The notes beneath the pieces were generated by a model. The model searched no databases. It was not told where the DNA came from and was given only the letters and a program-made list of their open reading frames with translations. Of a stretch of 64,000 bases of DNA, positions 1-10,550 are shown piece by piece (the first letter of the stretch is position 1; each line of letters begins with the position of its first letter). A program made the translations under genes and the position numbers. The DNA comes from Symbiodinium natans (taxonomy: Eukaryota > Sar > Dinophyceae > Suessiales > Symbiodiniaceae), in contig CAJNDS010000299.1 in the NCBI GenBank assembly GCA_905221605.1, positions 107,298 to 171,297 of the forward strand. Direction: 5' to 3'.

Positions 1-77
1 AGCTCTGGCATGAGGCTGGAGTGAAGCTGCTGGGCTTGGTGCTTCGTTGTGCCTGGGGTTCCCAGATCTGGGGCTTG

Positions 78-442
78 GAGCTCAGGTTTAGGGTTTAGGG
101 TTTAGGGCTTAGGGCTTAGGGCTTAGGGTTTAGGGTTTAGGGTTTGCGGTTTAGGGTTTATAGAGCCTAGTAAATGGGGGGGGTTCCGAAAATAGGAGTA
201 CCCATTTCTGGAGTTCCTATCATGTGGCTTGTAATATTTTCAGGGACTAGTCGAGCGCCCCCCCCCCCCCCCCTTTTTGTCAAATGCCCATACTGACAAA
301 CCACCATTAAGGCACCGCTCGGGGCTGGGCCCACTTGGCAGTTCCGAGGTGGCGGTGCTTCCGCCGGATCCGGGCCTCCTCCAGGTCCTGGGCTGTTTAG
401 TAAGGGTTTAGGGTTTAGGGATTAGGGCTTAGGGTTTAGGGT
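78..442 (+). repeat. telomere-like TTTAGGG tracts at the window start
   Basis: Two tracts, 78-160 and 402-442, with variants TTAGGG(C/T)T and GATTAGGG. Between them are a C homopolymer (258-273) and a fold-back-like GGGGGTTCCGAAAATA motif at 177-196. No gene seen in 1-480. Confidence 0.95.
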
Positions 443-863
443 TTTCACCACATAACGATCCATTAGCTTTGGGGCGGGCGTCGCTTTTCAGATGTTCCAG
501 TTGCTTTTCACAGGGTTTGAAATTGGGTGCCAAACCATGCTGCGGCCTGAAGGACTCAAAGGAGCCCTTTCAGGCTCGGCGCTCCTTTTATCCGTGCAGC
601 TGCACGCCCTGCGGTGATTAGCATCAAAGTATGACACACGCGCCAGCCCAGCGAAGAGGCAAACATGTAGCACACCATGGGGGGTCTGTAGGTGTTTGCA
701 GGTAGACCGACATGTTGAGGAGGTGGGGATCAAGGCTACACTGAGACTACATGGAAGGGATGCGTTGCCATTCCCTGCGGCGCTTGCGATCATCCATCTT
801 CGCTTAGCTGCCAGCACAGCAGAGAGCATCGTCCCCGACACATGCCATTCCACATGCGATGAC

Positions 864-3794
864 TCAGTCGCCTTTCTTATGCACCTTGTCCTTCATCAGC
901 CCTCCTGGCAAAACATCGCACATGCTGATTCAGCAGAGGCTTGCCAAAGCTGAAACTGCGCGTTGTACCGCGAACACAGTGATCCCATGGGCTACCCTGG
1001 TCCAGCAAGTCCTTGGCCACTTCGCCCTTCACGCAAACATAGATGTAGTGGACGCTGTCCTGGCACAGCCAAGCTTCAACCTAAACCCTATATGTCATCC
1101 CAAGAGCTAGATTTCTATGAGCCTCAACCCGAGACCCCAGTGAAACCCTAAACCCTAAACCCTAAAACCCCCCCATGAGGCCAAGAGTCTTTGTCGTCCG
1201 CCGACAGAGAGGCCGTCATTCCTCAATCACGCAGGGCGCGCCGGTTTGGGGGACCTCGAGACCCCTTCGGGAAAGCTACAAGTTTGCTAAGCCAGAGTCA
1301 GGTTTGCCTGACCTTGACAACCAAACGAACCCTAAAAGGGTTTATGGTTCATATAATTACCCCAATGAGGATTTCAGGATTATAGGGTATATGGTCCCAA
1401 TTTTAGGGTTCATTTGGTTCCCAAGGGGGCAAACTACCCCCACAGAGGCACCCTGGAATTCTCGCGCATGCCAGGGCACCCATCATAGGCTTCTGCACCG
1501 TGTATGTTTTCACATTCCAGCCAAACTCCTGAGCCATCTTGAATACTCTCAGCTTATAGCACCAAGCACTGTCTTCCGTCCCTAAACAGCAGAAGCGCTG
1601 GGCTGTGCAGAAAAGCCGCCGGGCGCTGTAAGTAGGTCAACCTGTACCTGACATGTTGCAGCTGGTTGTGTCATGCTTAGGCAGCTGTGCTGTGACCTCG
1701 GACTCCGACCCCCTCGACGAACGCGGCACCCAGGCCGGACTAGTTGAGAGTCGGTGTGAGCAGGTTCGCTGAGCCGCAAAGCCCTACAGAAGAACGGTCA
1801 CGTGGGTAGTGGGTTTCCTTTTGGGTCCTTGCAATCAGGGTGCAAGGAAACTCGCTATAGCGGGCCCAAGAAGGGACCCGAACTGTTGCAGACAGTATGC
1901 TCAGGCTTTGCCCCCAGTGCACCAGCTTACATTCACTTCAGGAGCCTGAATCCTGTGCAAGGGATCCTTCTAGGGCTTGCACAAACAAATCGTGACTGCC
2001 CCAAAGCGGCTTAAGGCTACTTGCCCGACCTTGACGACGGCAACGACGACGACGAGTACTGCAGCTATAACTGGTTTAGGGGATAGGGTTTAGGGTTTAG
2101 GGGTTTAGGGGTTTAGGGGTTTAGGGGATTAGGGGTTTAGGGGTTTAGGGGTTTAGGGGTTAGCGATCCCAAAGCTCACGTCTGAAGCCGTGGGGCGATG
2201 GCTGGCCATGGGAGACGGCGACGTAGACTCCGTTCGGCTGCAAAACGCGGGAGACCTGGCGAGGGACTCCCACTTTGCCAGGGTGGAGGCGTTTAAGGCA
2301 TTATAGGGTATAATAGCCGATCCTGGTGGGGGTGGGGGGGGTGGAAGGTTCGATTGGGTCCTTGGCGCGCAAGGTTTTCAAGCACAGGCGGGGACTTCCA
2401 AGGCGTCGGCTGCGCGTTTGCTTTCCAGTCAAAGCAGCCCTGAACCCTCGCTCTCACAAAATTGAGTTTTGGGTTTTTTAGGCCAGCACCTCCCCGAGGG
2501 AGTTCTATTAGCCCACCTCCGTGAGCAGCTTCTGAGCATTGTGTGTGGAGCCCTCGCCACAAAGTATGGAGTCCAAGCAGGCCTCTGTCAGGTGCAGCAA
2601 GCTCTCTTCTTGGCATGGCAGTGTTTAGGGTTCAGGGTTTAGGGTTTAGGGTAATATGGCATACGAAGCATGTGCCTGCCTTGTCGATCACAATGTTGAA
2701 GTTGGCATCCGGAAGTTCCATGGAGCGTCCGTCCATCTGTTTGTAGGTCATGCCTGGGCCACAGATGTCAGCGAAGCACGTCGAGGCACATGGTGTCTCA
2801 GCCGCAAGGTTACACTGGACCGACTGGTAATGCTGAACAGGATACCGGGCTTGTCACGATACTTTTCTTGCATCGCTTTGATGACGGTCATGCACAGGTC
2901 AATGTTGGTGATACTGTGGAAGCCTTCCTCGTACATCTCCTGCTGGAAAGTCACTGCCGGCACTGCCACAGAGTACCCTTTGGGAGTGTTTTGAGGCTTC
3001 CCAACAGTCCTCGCTGAGCCTCGAGTTGCCACAGCCGAGCATCAAAACGCTGTGGGATGGCTGCACATACTCGCTGAAGGTGTCCTGGGGTGTTCGGTGG
3101 TGGCCCTGCTCGGCAGTCTCTACAGGCTCTGAAAATATGCTGCGAGCTATGAAATATGCTATGGCGAGGTTCAAAATGCTCATGTGGTACCGTGATTCTA
3201 CCCAGACTTCATATGATCATCGGAAGTCATCACAACATAAAGAACAAAAGGCGAGCAATCGTGCAAACCATCATGATCACCCTTATGTCAAAAACAGAAC
3301 TATCCTTAACCGCAGGGTCCTTGAGACCGGCCCATCGCTGGTACCAGTCGAAAGGTTCCGGATCTCGCGTGTAGCGCTCCTGCTAAAAGAGGCCCTAAAT
3401 GCTAAACCCCCAAGCCCACAAACCCTGAATCCTAAACCCCAAATCAAAACTCTAAAGCCTCCTCAAAGGCCGAGCCGAACCCGGTGGGACGGGAATTAGG
3501 GTACTACTGGGCACGCGAAGAACGGAGTCACGAGCGAGGCGTCTTTGGGGTCTTGTTTTGGGATCCCTGGTTCTAGATTCTAGTTCTTTCAACACAGGAC
3601 TCCGCTCGGAACGAGAGGGTTTTGTGAAGAAGGCAACAGGAGATTGAACTAGCAGAGCCGTCTTCTGCATCTTGTTCCATGTTGTTACATGACTGAGGGT
3701 TTTCTGGGTGTTTAATGCAGCTACTTTTCAAGTGAGACTGGGGCAATAAGTCGGGGAGGTCCTCCCAGTACTCGGCTTTCCCGTATTGAGCCAT
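864..3794 (-). CDS. METTL13-family (EEF1A-lysine methyltransferase-like) enzyme, complete, 10 exons
   Basis: A SAM-dependent methyltransferase of the METTL13/EEF1AKMT4 type; relatives methylate lysines of translation elongation factor eEF1A. Exons on the minus strand: 3762-3794, 3320-3379, 3010-3084, 2846-2939, 2680-2753, 2517-2582, 2181-2255, 1481-1546, 996-1059, 864-901 (645 nt, 214 residues plus stop). The start is the ATG at 3794, opening MAQYGKAEYWE. Family landmarks appear in order: YWEERY, FDWYQRW, the SAM motif LMLGCGNSRLSE, SITNIDL (acidic residue that binds the ribose), YKQMDGRSMELPDANF, VIDKACLDSILCGE (usually DKGTLD; here G-T is A-C), RVLQPNGVYVAVSHGQP, GWNVKTYTVQKP and HYIYVCVKG, then a Lys-rich tail. 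Introns are GA-AG (three), GC-AG (one), GT-AG (three) and two with unclear borders. Introns carry telomere-like tracts in both orientations. One doubt: a GTGAGC donor at 2179 with an acceptor upstream of 1546 would add about nine residues between SHGQP and GWNV; the shorter join fits family spacing better. Exact substrate is inference. Confidence 0.9.
1336..1426. mobile_element. short dispersed element, family B, copy 1
   Basis: Contains GGGTTTATGGTTCATATAA, CCCCAATGAGGATT, AGGGTATATGGTCCCAATTT and TTCATTTGGTTCCCAAG. Its outer parts are near-mirror images (GGTTCATATA / TATATGGTCC). It lies in intron 8 of the METTL13-like gene. Confidence 0.6.
2078..2162 (+). repeat. TTTAGGGG octamer variant tract
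   Basis: Most units carry four Gs (GGGGTTTA), unlike the heptamer elsewhere. It lies inside intron 7 of the METTL13-like gene, so on the gene's sense strand it reads CCCCTAAA. Confidence 0.95.
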
Positions 3795-4213
3795 GGCCAA
3801 GTGAGCTTGATCGGAAGAGAAACACGCGCAGGGCGCACGCGAGGACCAGCAAGCGCAAACCACAAACAAGAGCAGGTCACAAAGACGATGGCCTGATTTC
3901 ACTGCCGAGAACAAGAAGTCTTCAACAAAAACAAACACATGAAGCGCGCTCGCTGTGTGAGCTTGATCCGAGGAGGCTGCACAAGAAAAATAGTAGAGAC
4001 CCAAACCAGCTAGATCCTCCAAAACTAGGAGGTATATACAAGGAGGGTCTACATTGTTCTGTACCAACAGCCAGCCCCTCCGACTGTCCGAGGAAGGCAC
4101 AGAGCCGCTCATGCCCTGTTCCTCTGCGGCAAGTAGCCTCAGGCTATCAGAATTCGGCTTACAGCCCTACAGCCCAACCCTAAACCCCCTAATCCCACCG
4201 GCTCATCTTTAGG

Positions 4214-4318
4214 ACTTGGGATGTTCCCTTCTACTAACAGCCCTTAATAGGGATTCTCATACCCCCCTACTACAATCCGCATTAAGGACTGTTAGTATAA
4301 GGGGGCAACATCCCAAGT
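4214..4318. mobile_element. fold-back element, family A, copy 1
   Basis: A 105-bp inverted repeat starting ACTTGGGATGTTCCC and ending GGCAACATCCCAAGT; inner arms CTAACAGCCCTTAAT and ATTAAGGACTGTTAG. No ORF. It is MITE-like in size and structure; no clear target duplication was identified. Confidence 0.75.
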
Positions 4319-4544
4319 TAGGATACTTCGGTCGTGCAACTATATTCCCCTTAGAACCATAAACAAAAAAAACATTCTTAATATCCTCTTGGGCTTCATA
4401 TAATTCCCAAGGGGGATATAGGCAATGAAAGAGCTGAGGGCCTGGCTGCGCGAAGCAGCTCTGACACCTGGGCATTCCCACGTAGGGGTTGATCTCAACT
4501 AGAAGCCATCTTTGCCCAGTGCTTGGTGCCCAAAGCATAGGAAC

Positions 4545-4592
4545 CCATACATATATATATATATATACATATGTATATATATATATATATTA
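4545..4592. repeat. TA microsatellite
   Basis: ATATAT runs with CATATG interruptions. Similar TA stretches occur at 22196-22222, 25783-25806, 26008-26072, 29550-29597 and 48589-48606. Confidence 0.9.
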
Positions 4593-4747
4593 TAGTATAT
4601 AGATAAAGACATGCAAAAAACAAAGAACCTATAGAATTTAAATGAACCTAATCACATTAAGTTACTTACACTCCAGTCAAGACCCCGAAGGGCCCATGAT
4701 GTTACCGTAGATCAGGCGGACGGAGACTAGTTTTCCCCAAGTCAGAC

Positions 4748-4863
4748 ATGGGGGTTTACGAAATTTGGGGGGGGGTACCTTAATTTGGGGCCCTTGTTAC
4801 AGGGGAACCTTACTCTTTGGGGGTCGATATTAGGGGTCCCTCATTTTAAGAAACACCCCCCAC
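4748..4863. mobile_element. family C element, nearly complete inverted repeat
   Basis: The left end GGGGGTTTACGAAATTTGGG is mirrored by the right end TCATTTTAAGAAACACCCCCC; inner parts TTACAGGGG and GTCGATATTAGGGGTCC correspond to the inverse of the other family C copies. About 115 bp, no ORF. Confidence 0.5.
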
Positions 4864-4974
4864 ATAAGCTGCAAAGGGGCATGTCCAAGAGCAGGTGCGT
4901 GAAACCAGCCTGGCTAACATGTTTGCGGGACTTAGGGTTATCATTTTGCAGTGCTTGGGTTGAAAGCCTGGCCT

Positions 4975-6292
4975 AAACCCTAAACCCTACTAAACCCTAA
5001 ACCCTAAACCCTAAACCCCAAACCCCAAACCCCAAGCCCTAAACCCTAAAAACCCCAAACCCTAAGCCTGGCAAATCACTGCTCTCTGGCCTCTGCTTCG
5101 CTCGAAGGCCAAGCAGCCTTCACGCGGGCATCCGCGGCCAGGCGCGCGCAGAGGTCCGCGTACATGGGCAGAAAGGGGTGCTGGACCTGGGCTCTTGGAA
5201 TGGGGTTTCGGTTTAGGGTTTAGGGTTTATTTAGGGTTTAGGGTTTAGGGTTTAGGGTTTCGGGTTTAGGGCCTAGGTTTTTTGGGGTTTCGGAGAAGCA
5301 CCGGCAAGCCTGCGGTTGCTCCCTTAAACTGAGGGGAAGACAAGCGCCTTGTCAAACACCTCACGCAGGGGAAAGAGAGTCTGATGGCACGCTACGCTAG
5401 ATTTTTGGGTCTCTTCCAGCATAGCCAGCTGCAGCGCTCGCATGTTGGGCCGATGTCCTAACCCTAAACCCTAAACCCTAAACCACTTATCCTAAACCCC
5501 CTGTTGCTTCGGCCCTGGGTTATCTATCTTCTTTGTTGAGGCCTCTTCGAGCAAGATCCGGACGCTCTCCGGGCTCCTCAACGATCATGGATGAGTTTAG
5601 GGTTTAGGGTTTAGGGTTCAGGGTTTAGGATTTAGGGTTTAGGGTGGAAAATGACAGCTCAAAGCGGGGCCCAACAACTGGAAAGCCATCAGAACATCAG
5701 ACAGCATGTCGGATGGCTTGTCGGCAGGAGCCCCGTTACCCTTAAACCCTAAACCCTAAACCCCTAACCCCTAACCCCTAAACCCTAAACCCTAAACCCT
5801 AAACCCTAAACCTCTCAGCGCGCCTCACGCAAGTACAGAGCTGCTCATAGAGCCGGTGGAACTTCTCGAGGGTGAGCCTGGGGAGCTAAAGGGTCAAGTG
5901 CTCGCAGCTTCCCCCCTTCTTCGGCCCACGGGCTCCGGACAACTATTGAGCTCCCTTTTGGAGGTTCTTGTCTGTATTATTCTTCTTACTATTCTTGTTT
6001 TTACTATTGTTCTTATTGTTATTATTGTTAGTAAAGATCAGCACCTTGTAGGGCATACACTTCAGCTTCAAGCTATTCCCAAGTTCTGCGAACCTTGGGC
6101 CCCGTGCTTGTTCAGAATCGCCTCGGCCCGACACGGGGCTCAGAGCATCTGACTCTTAAATGCCTTACGCACCTCTAGGGGCTTAGGGCTTAGGGCTTAG
6201 GGCTTAGGGTTTAGGGTTTAGGGTTTAGGGTTTAGGGCTTGGGGTTTAGGGTTTAGGGTTTAGGGTTTAGGGCTTAGGGTTTAGGGTTTAGG
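4975..6292. repeat. cluster of six alternating-orientation heptamer tracts
   Basis: CCCTAAA tracts at 4975-5068, 5457-5498 and 5738-5813 alternate with TTTAGGG tracts at 5211-5280, 5594-5645 and 6178-6292. They separate the eIF4G-like exons one by one, so nearly every intron of that gene carries one. Confidence 0.95.
5080..6138 (-). CDS. eIF4G-type MIF4G domain, partial, 5 exons
   Basis: Part of a translation-initiation scaffold of the eIF4G type; the MIF4G HEAT domain binds eIF4A in known members. Exons, minus strand: about 6138-6108 (ending AEAILNK), 5877-5812 (LTLEKFHRLYEQL), 5576-about 5498 (RSPESVRILLEEAS...), 5428-5342 (LAMLEET... to LREVFDKAL) and 5186-about 5080 (VQHPFLPMYADLCARL). 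The joined hallmarks ILNKLTLEKF, then VFDKAL, then a P-x-F-x-x-MYADLC segment match the first MIF4G helices. The distance between LTLEKF and FDKAL is some 45 residues longer than usual, from an insertion rich in Lys, Gln and Glu. The first intron is GC-AG. The next two donors can be placed at GTTTAGG inside telomere-like repeats (5811 and 5497), but other joins are possible. The gene must continue on both sides; neighbouring exons were not recognised. A different MIF4G protein (for example PAIP1- or CBP80-like) is possible. Confidence 0.75.
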
Positions 6293-6390
6293 GTGCTTTT
6301 CTTCTAGGCCCATGGCCCGGACCGACCTGGAGAGACTCGCAGTCGAGCCACTAGAGCAGGATGCAGACCTGCTGACAGGAAAACCAAGAG

Positions 6391-6525
6391 ACTATTATTA
6401 TTATTAGTATTAGTATTATTATTGTTATTATTATTATTATTATTGTTATTACTATTATTATTGTTATTTTGATTATTATCATTATGTTGATTATTACTAT
6501 GATAATCCTTATGATTATTATGATT
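6391..6525. repeat. TTA/ATT trinucleotide microsatellite
   Basis: Imperfect TTATTATTA with TTG and ATC units. The Asn-rich and Ile-rich translations on the minus strand come from the repeat and are not called as genes. A related (ATC/AAT)n stretch is at 28537-28665. Confidence 0.9.
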
Positions 6526-7506
6526 ATGAGAAATGCCAAGGGGCAGCTGATGTGTGGCGGTTGGGGGCACCCAGCAAGCCCCGTAAACCCACCCACAAAT
6601 CGCATCTTATAAAATCGATGCGCAACAACACGTGCCTCCCAAGCTATGTGCGCCCAAGAAAGTTCTACCAGCCTCCAAGCCGAAGAAGAGCTTGAAAAGC
6701 CACTCCTTCACAACTTCGGACGAAGGGGGGGCCCCTTGGAACGCTTCCCAAGAACTTGCGCAGAGTGTGCCTTGAATGGCCGTGCTCTTCACCACCTCAG
6801 GCTGACAAGGAAAGCCGGCGTTGACGGACAATCATTGCGCTCACTTTGTGCGTCGGGGCAGGGGTGGGAAACTTTTGCTTCTTGGTTCCGCGCCGTTGCT
6901 AGCGAGGTACAGTATACTATGGACAAAAATGCGCATGGGGAAAGCGCCAGTGGGGATCCGGATGAATCACGTTAGGCATCCGATTTTCACAACATGCCTA
7001 TCTGGACATGTTCGTTCACATCTTTGATGCAAACGATACCTGCTCCAGGTGTTTTGAAAAATATAGCCCAGACCCAGAATAAAAGGGTACCGTTTTTGGC
7101 TAAAATGGGCTAAAAGGATGATGGGGGACCTACAAAAACCCTTACGAAAAATGAATAAGGGCCTACCCTGGGTCCTTGTAACCTCTTCCTCTACAAACAC
7201 GAGCTGAACTGTTGCAAAGCCATCGGGTTGGAGGCGGAAATCACCGGGACTCCTCGCTTCAACCCACTAACTTACTATTTCCCCCCCCGCCAACCGACCG
7301 GCCTGCAGGCCCGTGGTGAGGGAGAGAGTTGACCTCAAGGATCGAGTTCAAGGCTTGGGGGTGTGGCGCTGCTCGGGCCGTTGGGTCCAAGAAGACTAAC
7401 ATTGGATGCACATGGGCACACGCGTTTATTGCATGTTTTTTGCTTCCAGGGGGGGGGGGGGGGTGGTCAGCGTGAGTTGGAATCAAGAATCAAAATCGAA
7501 ACATTC

Positions 7507-7677
7507 GTGACAAGCGTCCACACATCCATGCACCCAAGCCCCAAAGCCGGCATAAAAGTATTGGTTCAAGAGTTTGATGTGGAGCTTGGCCTCCATCATC
7601 ATGACCGTGTAGTTGGTCCGAAGCCGGATGTTATCCCCACCAATCAGCCAATCCGGACGGAGCGTCCACCTTTTTGT
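7507..7677 (-). CDS. internal exon of an unidentified gene
   Basis: After an AG acceptor the minus strand reads TKRWTLRPDWLIGGDNIRL, then NYTVMMMEAKLHIKLLNQYF and AGFGAWVHGCVDACH. The composition, with Trp, Tyr, Cys and balanced charge, is that of a folded domain. The frame immediately upstream (VLDVKIDKKVDAPSGLADWW) is also protein-like in another phase, so the exon start is uncertain. Family not recognised. Confidence 0.5.
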
Positions 7678-8280
7678 CTATCTTCACATCCAAGACCTGC
7701 TCCTCTCATCTCCTCTCCCCCGCTTCCTGCAGCTGGCCTATCCCGGACCTGAGTCTCCTCTGGCTGTCGTCAGGAACCCAGCTGGCCTTCTCTGAGCCAA
7801 GTTCTACAAGGAAAACCGACTAAGGGAGCAGAGGCGGCTCAGGAGCAGGGGCGAGGCAGGATTTGGGACGTGAGAGAAAAGACTCCTTTTAGGGTCAGGG
7901 CTTAGGAAAGCTTGGGGTTTAGGGATTTTGTCACAAGTAAGTGCCAGCCCATCCAGGGGCCCGAGCTGGGTAGGCAAAGTCCGACTCGGACTCCTGCACG
8001 CGGCGGAAACTTTGGACGGCATCTAAGCAGTTCCAACTCAAGGCAGCAGTGGCCTATCTACTTGAAGACCGATATTTTGAGTATGGTATCGCCAAATAGG
8101 GCCTAGGGATTATGTGTGGATAGTATTGGCACACTGCGGAAAGTCAGCCTGCATCAAAGGCGTGCAGATGTGGTTATCACGACATGCTCATTGAAAGCTG
8201 CCACAGACAGCCGAAGCGTTTTGAGGAGCAATCCAGATTTCTCACTCCCCGTGGTGAATCTAAGAGGGCATGTCCCCAAA

Positions 8281-8377
8281 TACACCCCCAAAACGGTACC
8301 CTGATTTTCGGAAATCCCCAAAGACCCCAAATACACCCCCAAAACGGTACCCTGATTTTCGGAAATCCCCAAAGACG
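8281..8377. repeat. 51-bp tandem duplication
   Basis: TACACCCCCAAAACGGTACC and the following CTGATTTTCGGAAATCCCC occur twice, offset 51 bp, with essentially no differences. The core TTTTCGGAAA resembles the family C core. Confidence 0.9.
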
Positions 8378-8485
8378 AAAGCAATGTCCATCACAAGTTC
8401 CCAGCGCACCTCGAGGCTCCTGCCTTCACTTGCCTCGGCACCGCGAATCTGGATTGAAGAGCCTAGGCACCTGTAACTGCTGCAT

Positions 8486-8546
8486 GGGTTTAGGGTTTAG
8501 GGTTTAGGGTTTAGGGTTTAGGGTTTAGGGTTTAGGGTTTAGGGTT
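8486..8546 (+). repeat. perfect TTTAGGG tract
   Basis: About nine uninterrupted heptamers with sharp edges. Confidence 0.95.
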
Positions 8547-8601
8547 ACTGCTGCCTCACCCCCGTGTGACAGATCACCAGCCCTCCGAGGGCCCAGGCAG
8601 T

Positions 8602-8790
8602 TTCCCAAGCGAATGAGGCATCCTGCAAGGAACTTCGACAAGCTCGGAAGTTCCAGGTATCGGAGCCAGAAGCACAGAGACGTCTCACAGCCCGCCTCGG
8701 AGAAATCATCGGAGTCAATCGCTCCTGCATCCACCGCTTTGCTGGACATCTTAGATACTCGCTCCTGCAATGCAGAAGCTACAGTGCAGA
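8602..8790 (+). CDS. possible exon, helical charged segment
   Basis: Plus-strand frame opening EASCKELRQARKFQVSEPEA and continuing through QRRLTARLGEIIG to a stop near 8790. It looks like an amphipathic helix. Two other frames are open over the same stretch, so strand and phase are uncertain. No family recognised. Confidence 0.3.
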
Positions 8791-9062
8791 TCTTGCAGCT
8801 TGAAGCGACCTGGAATTCCACACTATCGGGCCTGTGGGCATGGGGTGTGCGGAATCTAGGGTTTGTTCAGAACTGGGCACACACTCACTTTTGATTCTTA
8901 CCCGGACTCGTGTTGTTGCGACGCGCAAGCTTAGGACAACGTACTGTGAGTACCGCAAGAATAACCCAACAGACTTGCGCATCATCCCGGAATCCGTCGC
9001 CATGGCCAGTGACTCTGAGCTTAGGGCCCTCATCGGTTGACGAACACTGGCGCTTCTCACCG

Positions 9063-9311
9063 TCACTGTCGATCTGGCGCAAGGGAGCAGACTCCGCAGC
9101 TGTACGGGGATGTAGTATCGCCACAGAGCCACCGCTGCGTCTTGAATGAGATATGATAAGGATGAGGCACCCTGACAAGTAGGGCCGGGTTCTTGCTGAG
9201 CTGGACAGATGTCCAATATGACACCCTCAACCCAGGAAGCTGCCAGTCCTTGTTGAGATCCTCGTTGCTGACGTTACTTCGGGTGGACACCTGAAGCAAA
9301 TAGATCTCCAT
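9063..9311 (-). CDS. possible exon of unidentified gene
   Basis: Minus-strand frame beginning DMEIYLLQVSTRSNVSNEDL and continuing NKDWQLPGLRVSYWTSVQL. The mix of aromatic, polar and charged residues is unlike the low-complexity translations of surrounding repeats. The next stretch down (8885-9060, minus) is also open, reading IDSDGEKRQCSSTDEGPKL, and could be a neighbouring exon. No family assigned. Confidence 0.35.
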   Translation of the reverse strand: MEIYLLQVSTRSNVSNEDLNKDWQLPGLRVSYWTSVQLSKNPALLVRVPHPYHISFKTQRWLCGDTTSPYSCGVCSLAPDRQ

Positions 9312-9357
9312 GTCATCATATGTGCGAAACCTCCGTCAACCCGAAGCTCTGAGCCAT

Positions 9358-9656
9358 AGACCCTAAACCAGAAACCCGAAACCCGAAACTCGAGACCCCT
9401 GAACCCTAAACCCGAAACCCTAAACCCCAAACCCTAAACCCTAAACCCTAAACCCCAAACCCCAACCCTAAACCCTAAACCCGCGACAAGGCTCCGGGCA
9501 CTCAACCTGGAAAGCTGCCGCTTCAGCTCCTGGGCCTTCAAGGCGCTGCGCACATTTTGGGGGTTTAGGGTTTAGGGTTTAGGGCTTAGGGTTTAGGGTT
9601 TAGGGTTTAGGGCTTAGGGTTTAGGGTTTAGGGCTTAGGGTTTAGGGTTTAGGGTA
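9358..9656. repeat. convergent pair of heptamer tracts
   Basis: A degenerate CCCTAAA/CCCGAAA tract (9358-9482) is followed after about 75 bp by a TTTAGGG tract (9560-9656), giving an inverted arrangement. The region 9312-10320 shows no convincing exon; besides these tracts it has a C run at 9929-9944. Confidence 0.93.
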
Positions 9657-10321
9657 AGTGTAGAGTTGAGGGTTTAGCAGGAGGATGTAGGAGGTGCACG
9701 GCTTTAGGGCGTGGGATTTGGGAAACGAGTAGTAGTTGGGGCTAGGAGCTTTGGGTTCCGATATGCGCCGTGTCTAGGGCACATCATTTGGGGGGCTCCG
9801 AGGGCTGACCGCGCTGCTCTTTCTCAATAGGTACAACTGCACTTTGGGTTTTGTTCTGACATAGGGTCCCCCTTGTGCTGCAACAGTACCTTTTGTATGA
9901 TGGAACCCCTGATTAGCAGGACCCCCCCCCCCCCCTCCCCCCAAGGGGATCCTCAGAATATCCGAGGGCAGAGGGTTTTAGGGCATTTTAGGGTCCTAAA
10001 CCCTGGGCCCTAGACCCGGCAAATCCAAAGCACCCAAGCCTCGTCCAGGGCTGTCGCCGGCTGCAGCTTATCTCGGCACACTTCAGAGGTGTTTTCTAGG
10101 GGGGGTTTAGGCTTTAGGGTTGAGGTTTAGGGGGGGCTAGGGCCCACTGGGTGGAGGAATTCGGCGTGAAATCTTAAGCAAAGTCACTGAACTCTTGTGT
10201 CCTTCCACCGGGATTCCGATCATCAGCGCTCGGAGCAGTAACACATCCTCTACGCACTCGCATCGAACTCGCGTAGATTCTCGATTCTGCACCCCCCTTC
10301 CCCGTAACGCCTACCGCACAT

Positions 10322-10461
10322 AGCCAACCCAACATCGTCTCGTGGACCAGCTTCCATGCCCCTGAGTACCACCCGTATATCCTGGACTACAAATTCATGG
10401 CTCGGCGCCCATCCAAGAAGCTGGGGCGGCAGCCAGAACTCTGGACAGACCTGCGCATGCT
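10322..10461 (+). CDS. internal exon of an unidentified plus-strand gene
   Basis: Plus-strand frame QPNIVSWTSFHAPEYHPYIL, then DYKFMARRPSKKLGRQPEL and WTDLRM. The composition is strongly coding (Trp, Tyr, His, Pro well spread). It is followed by a long polypyrimidine stretch (10467-10551) ending CAG near 10563, which would suit a 3' splice site for a following exon; the donor may be GC (near 10454). One of the few good plus-strand candidates here. Confidence 0.5.
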
Positions 10462-10508
10462 CTCGAACCCTCTTTCTCTTTGTGTATCTTTCCTTCCCGT
10501 TCTTTCTT

Positions 10509-10550
10509 TCTTTGCTTTTGTCCCTTTTTCTCTCTCTCTCTCTCTCTCTG
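10509..10550. repeat. pyrimidine-rich stretch ending in (CT)n
   Basis: CTTT-rich then about ten CT units; it may serve as the polypyrimidine tract of the intron after the 10.3-kb exon. Confidence 0.85.

Noticed and set aside
29-160. True chromosome end at the left edge
   Set aside because: The tract is short, degenerate, interrupted by unique sequence, and identical tracts of both orientations occur throughout the window.
2346-2362. GGTTCGATT resembling a tRNA T-loop
   Set aside because: The flanking bases do not pair as a T stem and no acceptor or anticodon stem is present.
8154-8384. Minus ORF with a duplicated SLGISENQGTVLGVYLG segment
   Set aside because: It is the translation of the 51-bp tandem duplication; nothing around it supports an exon.
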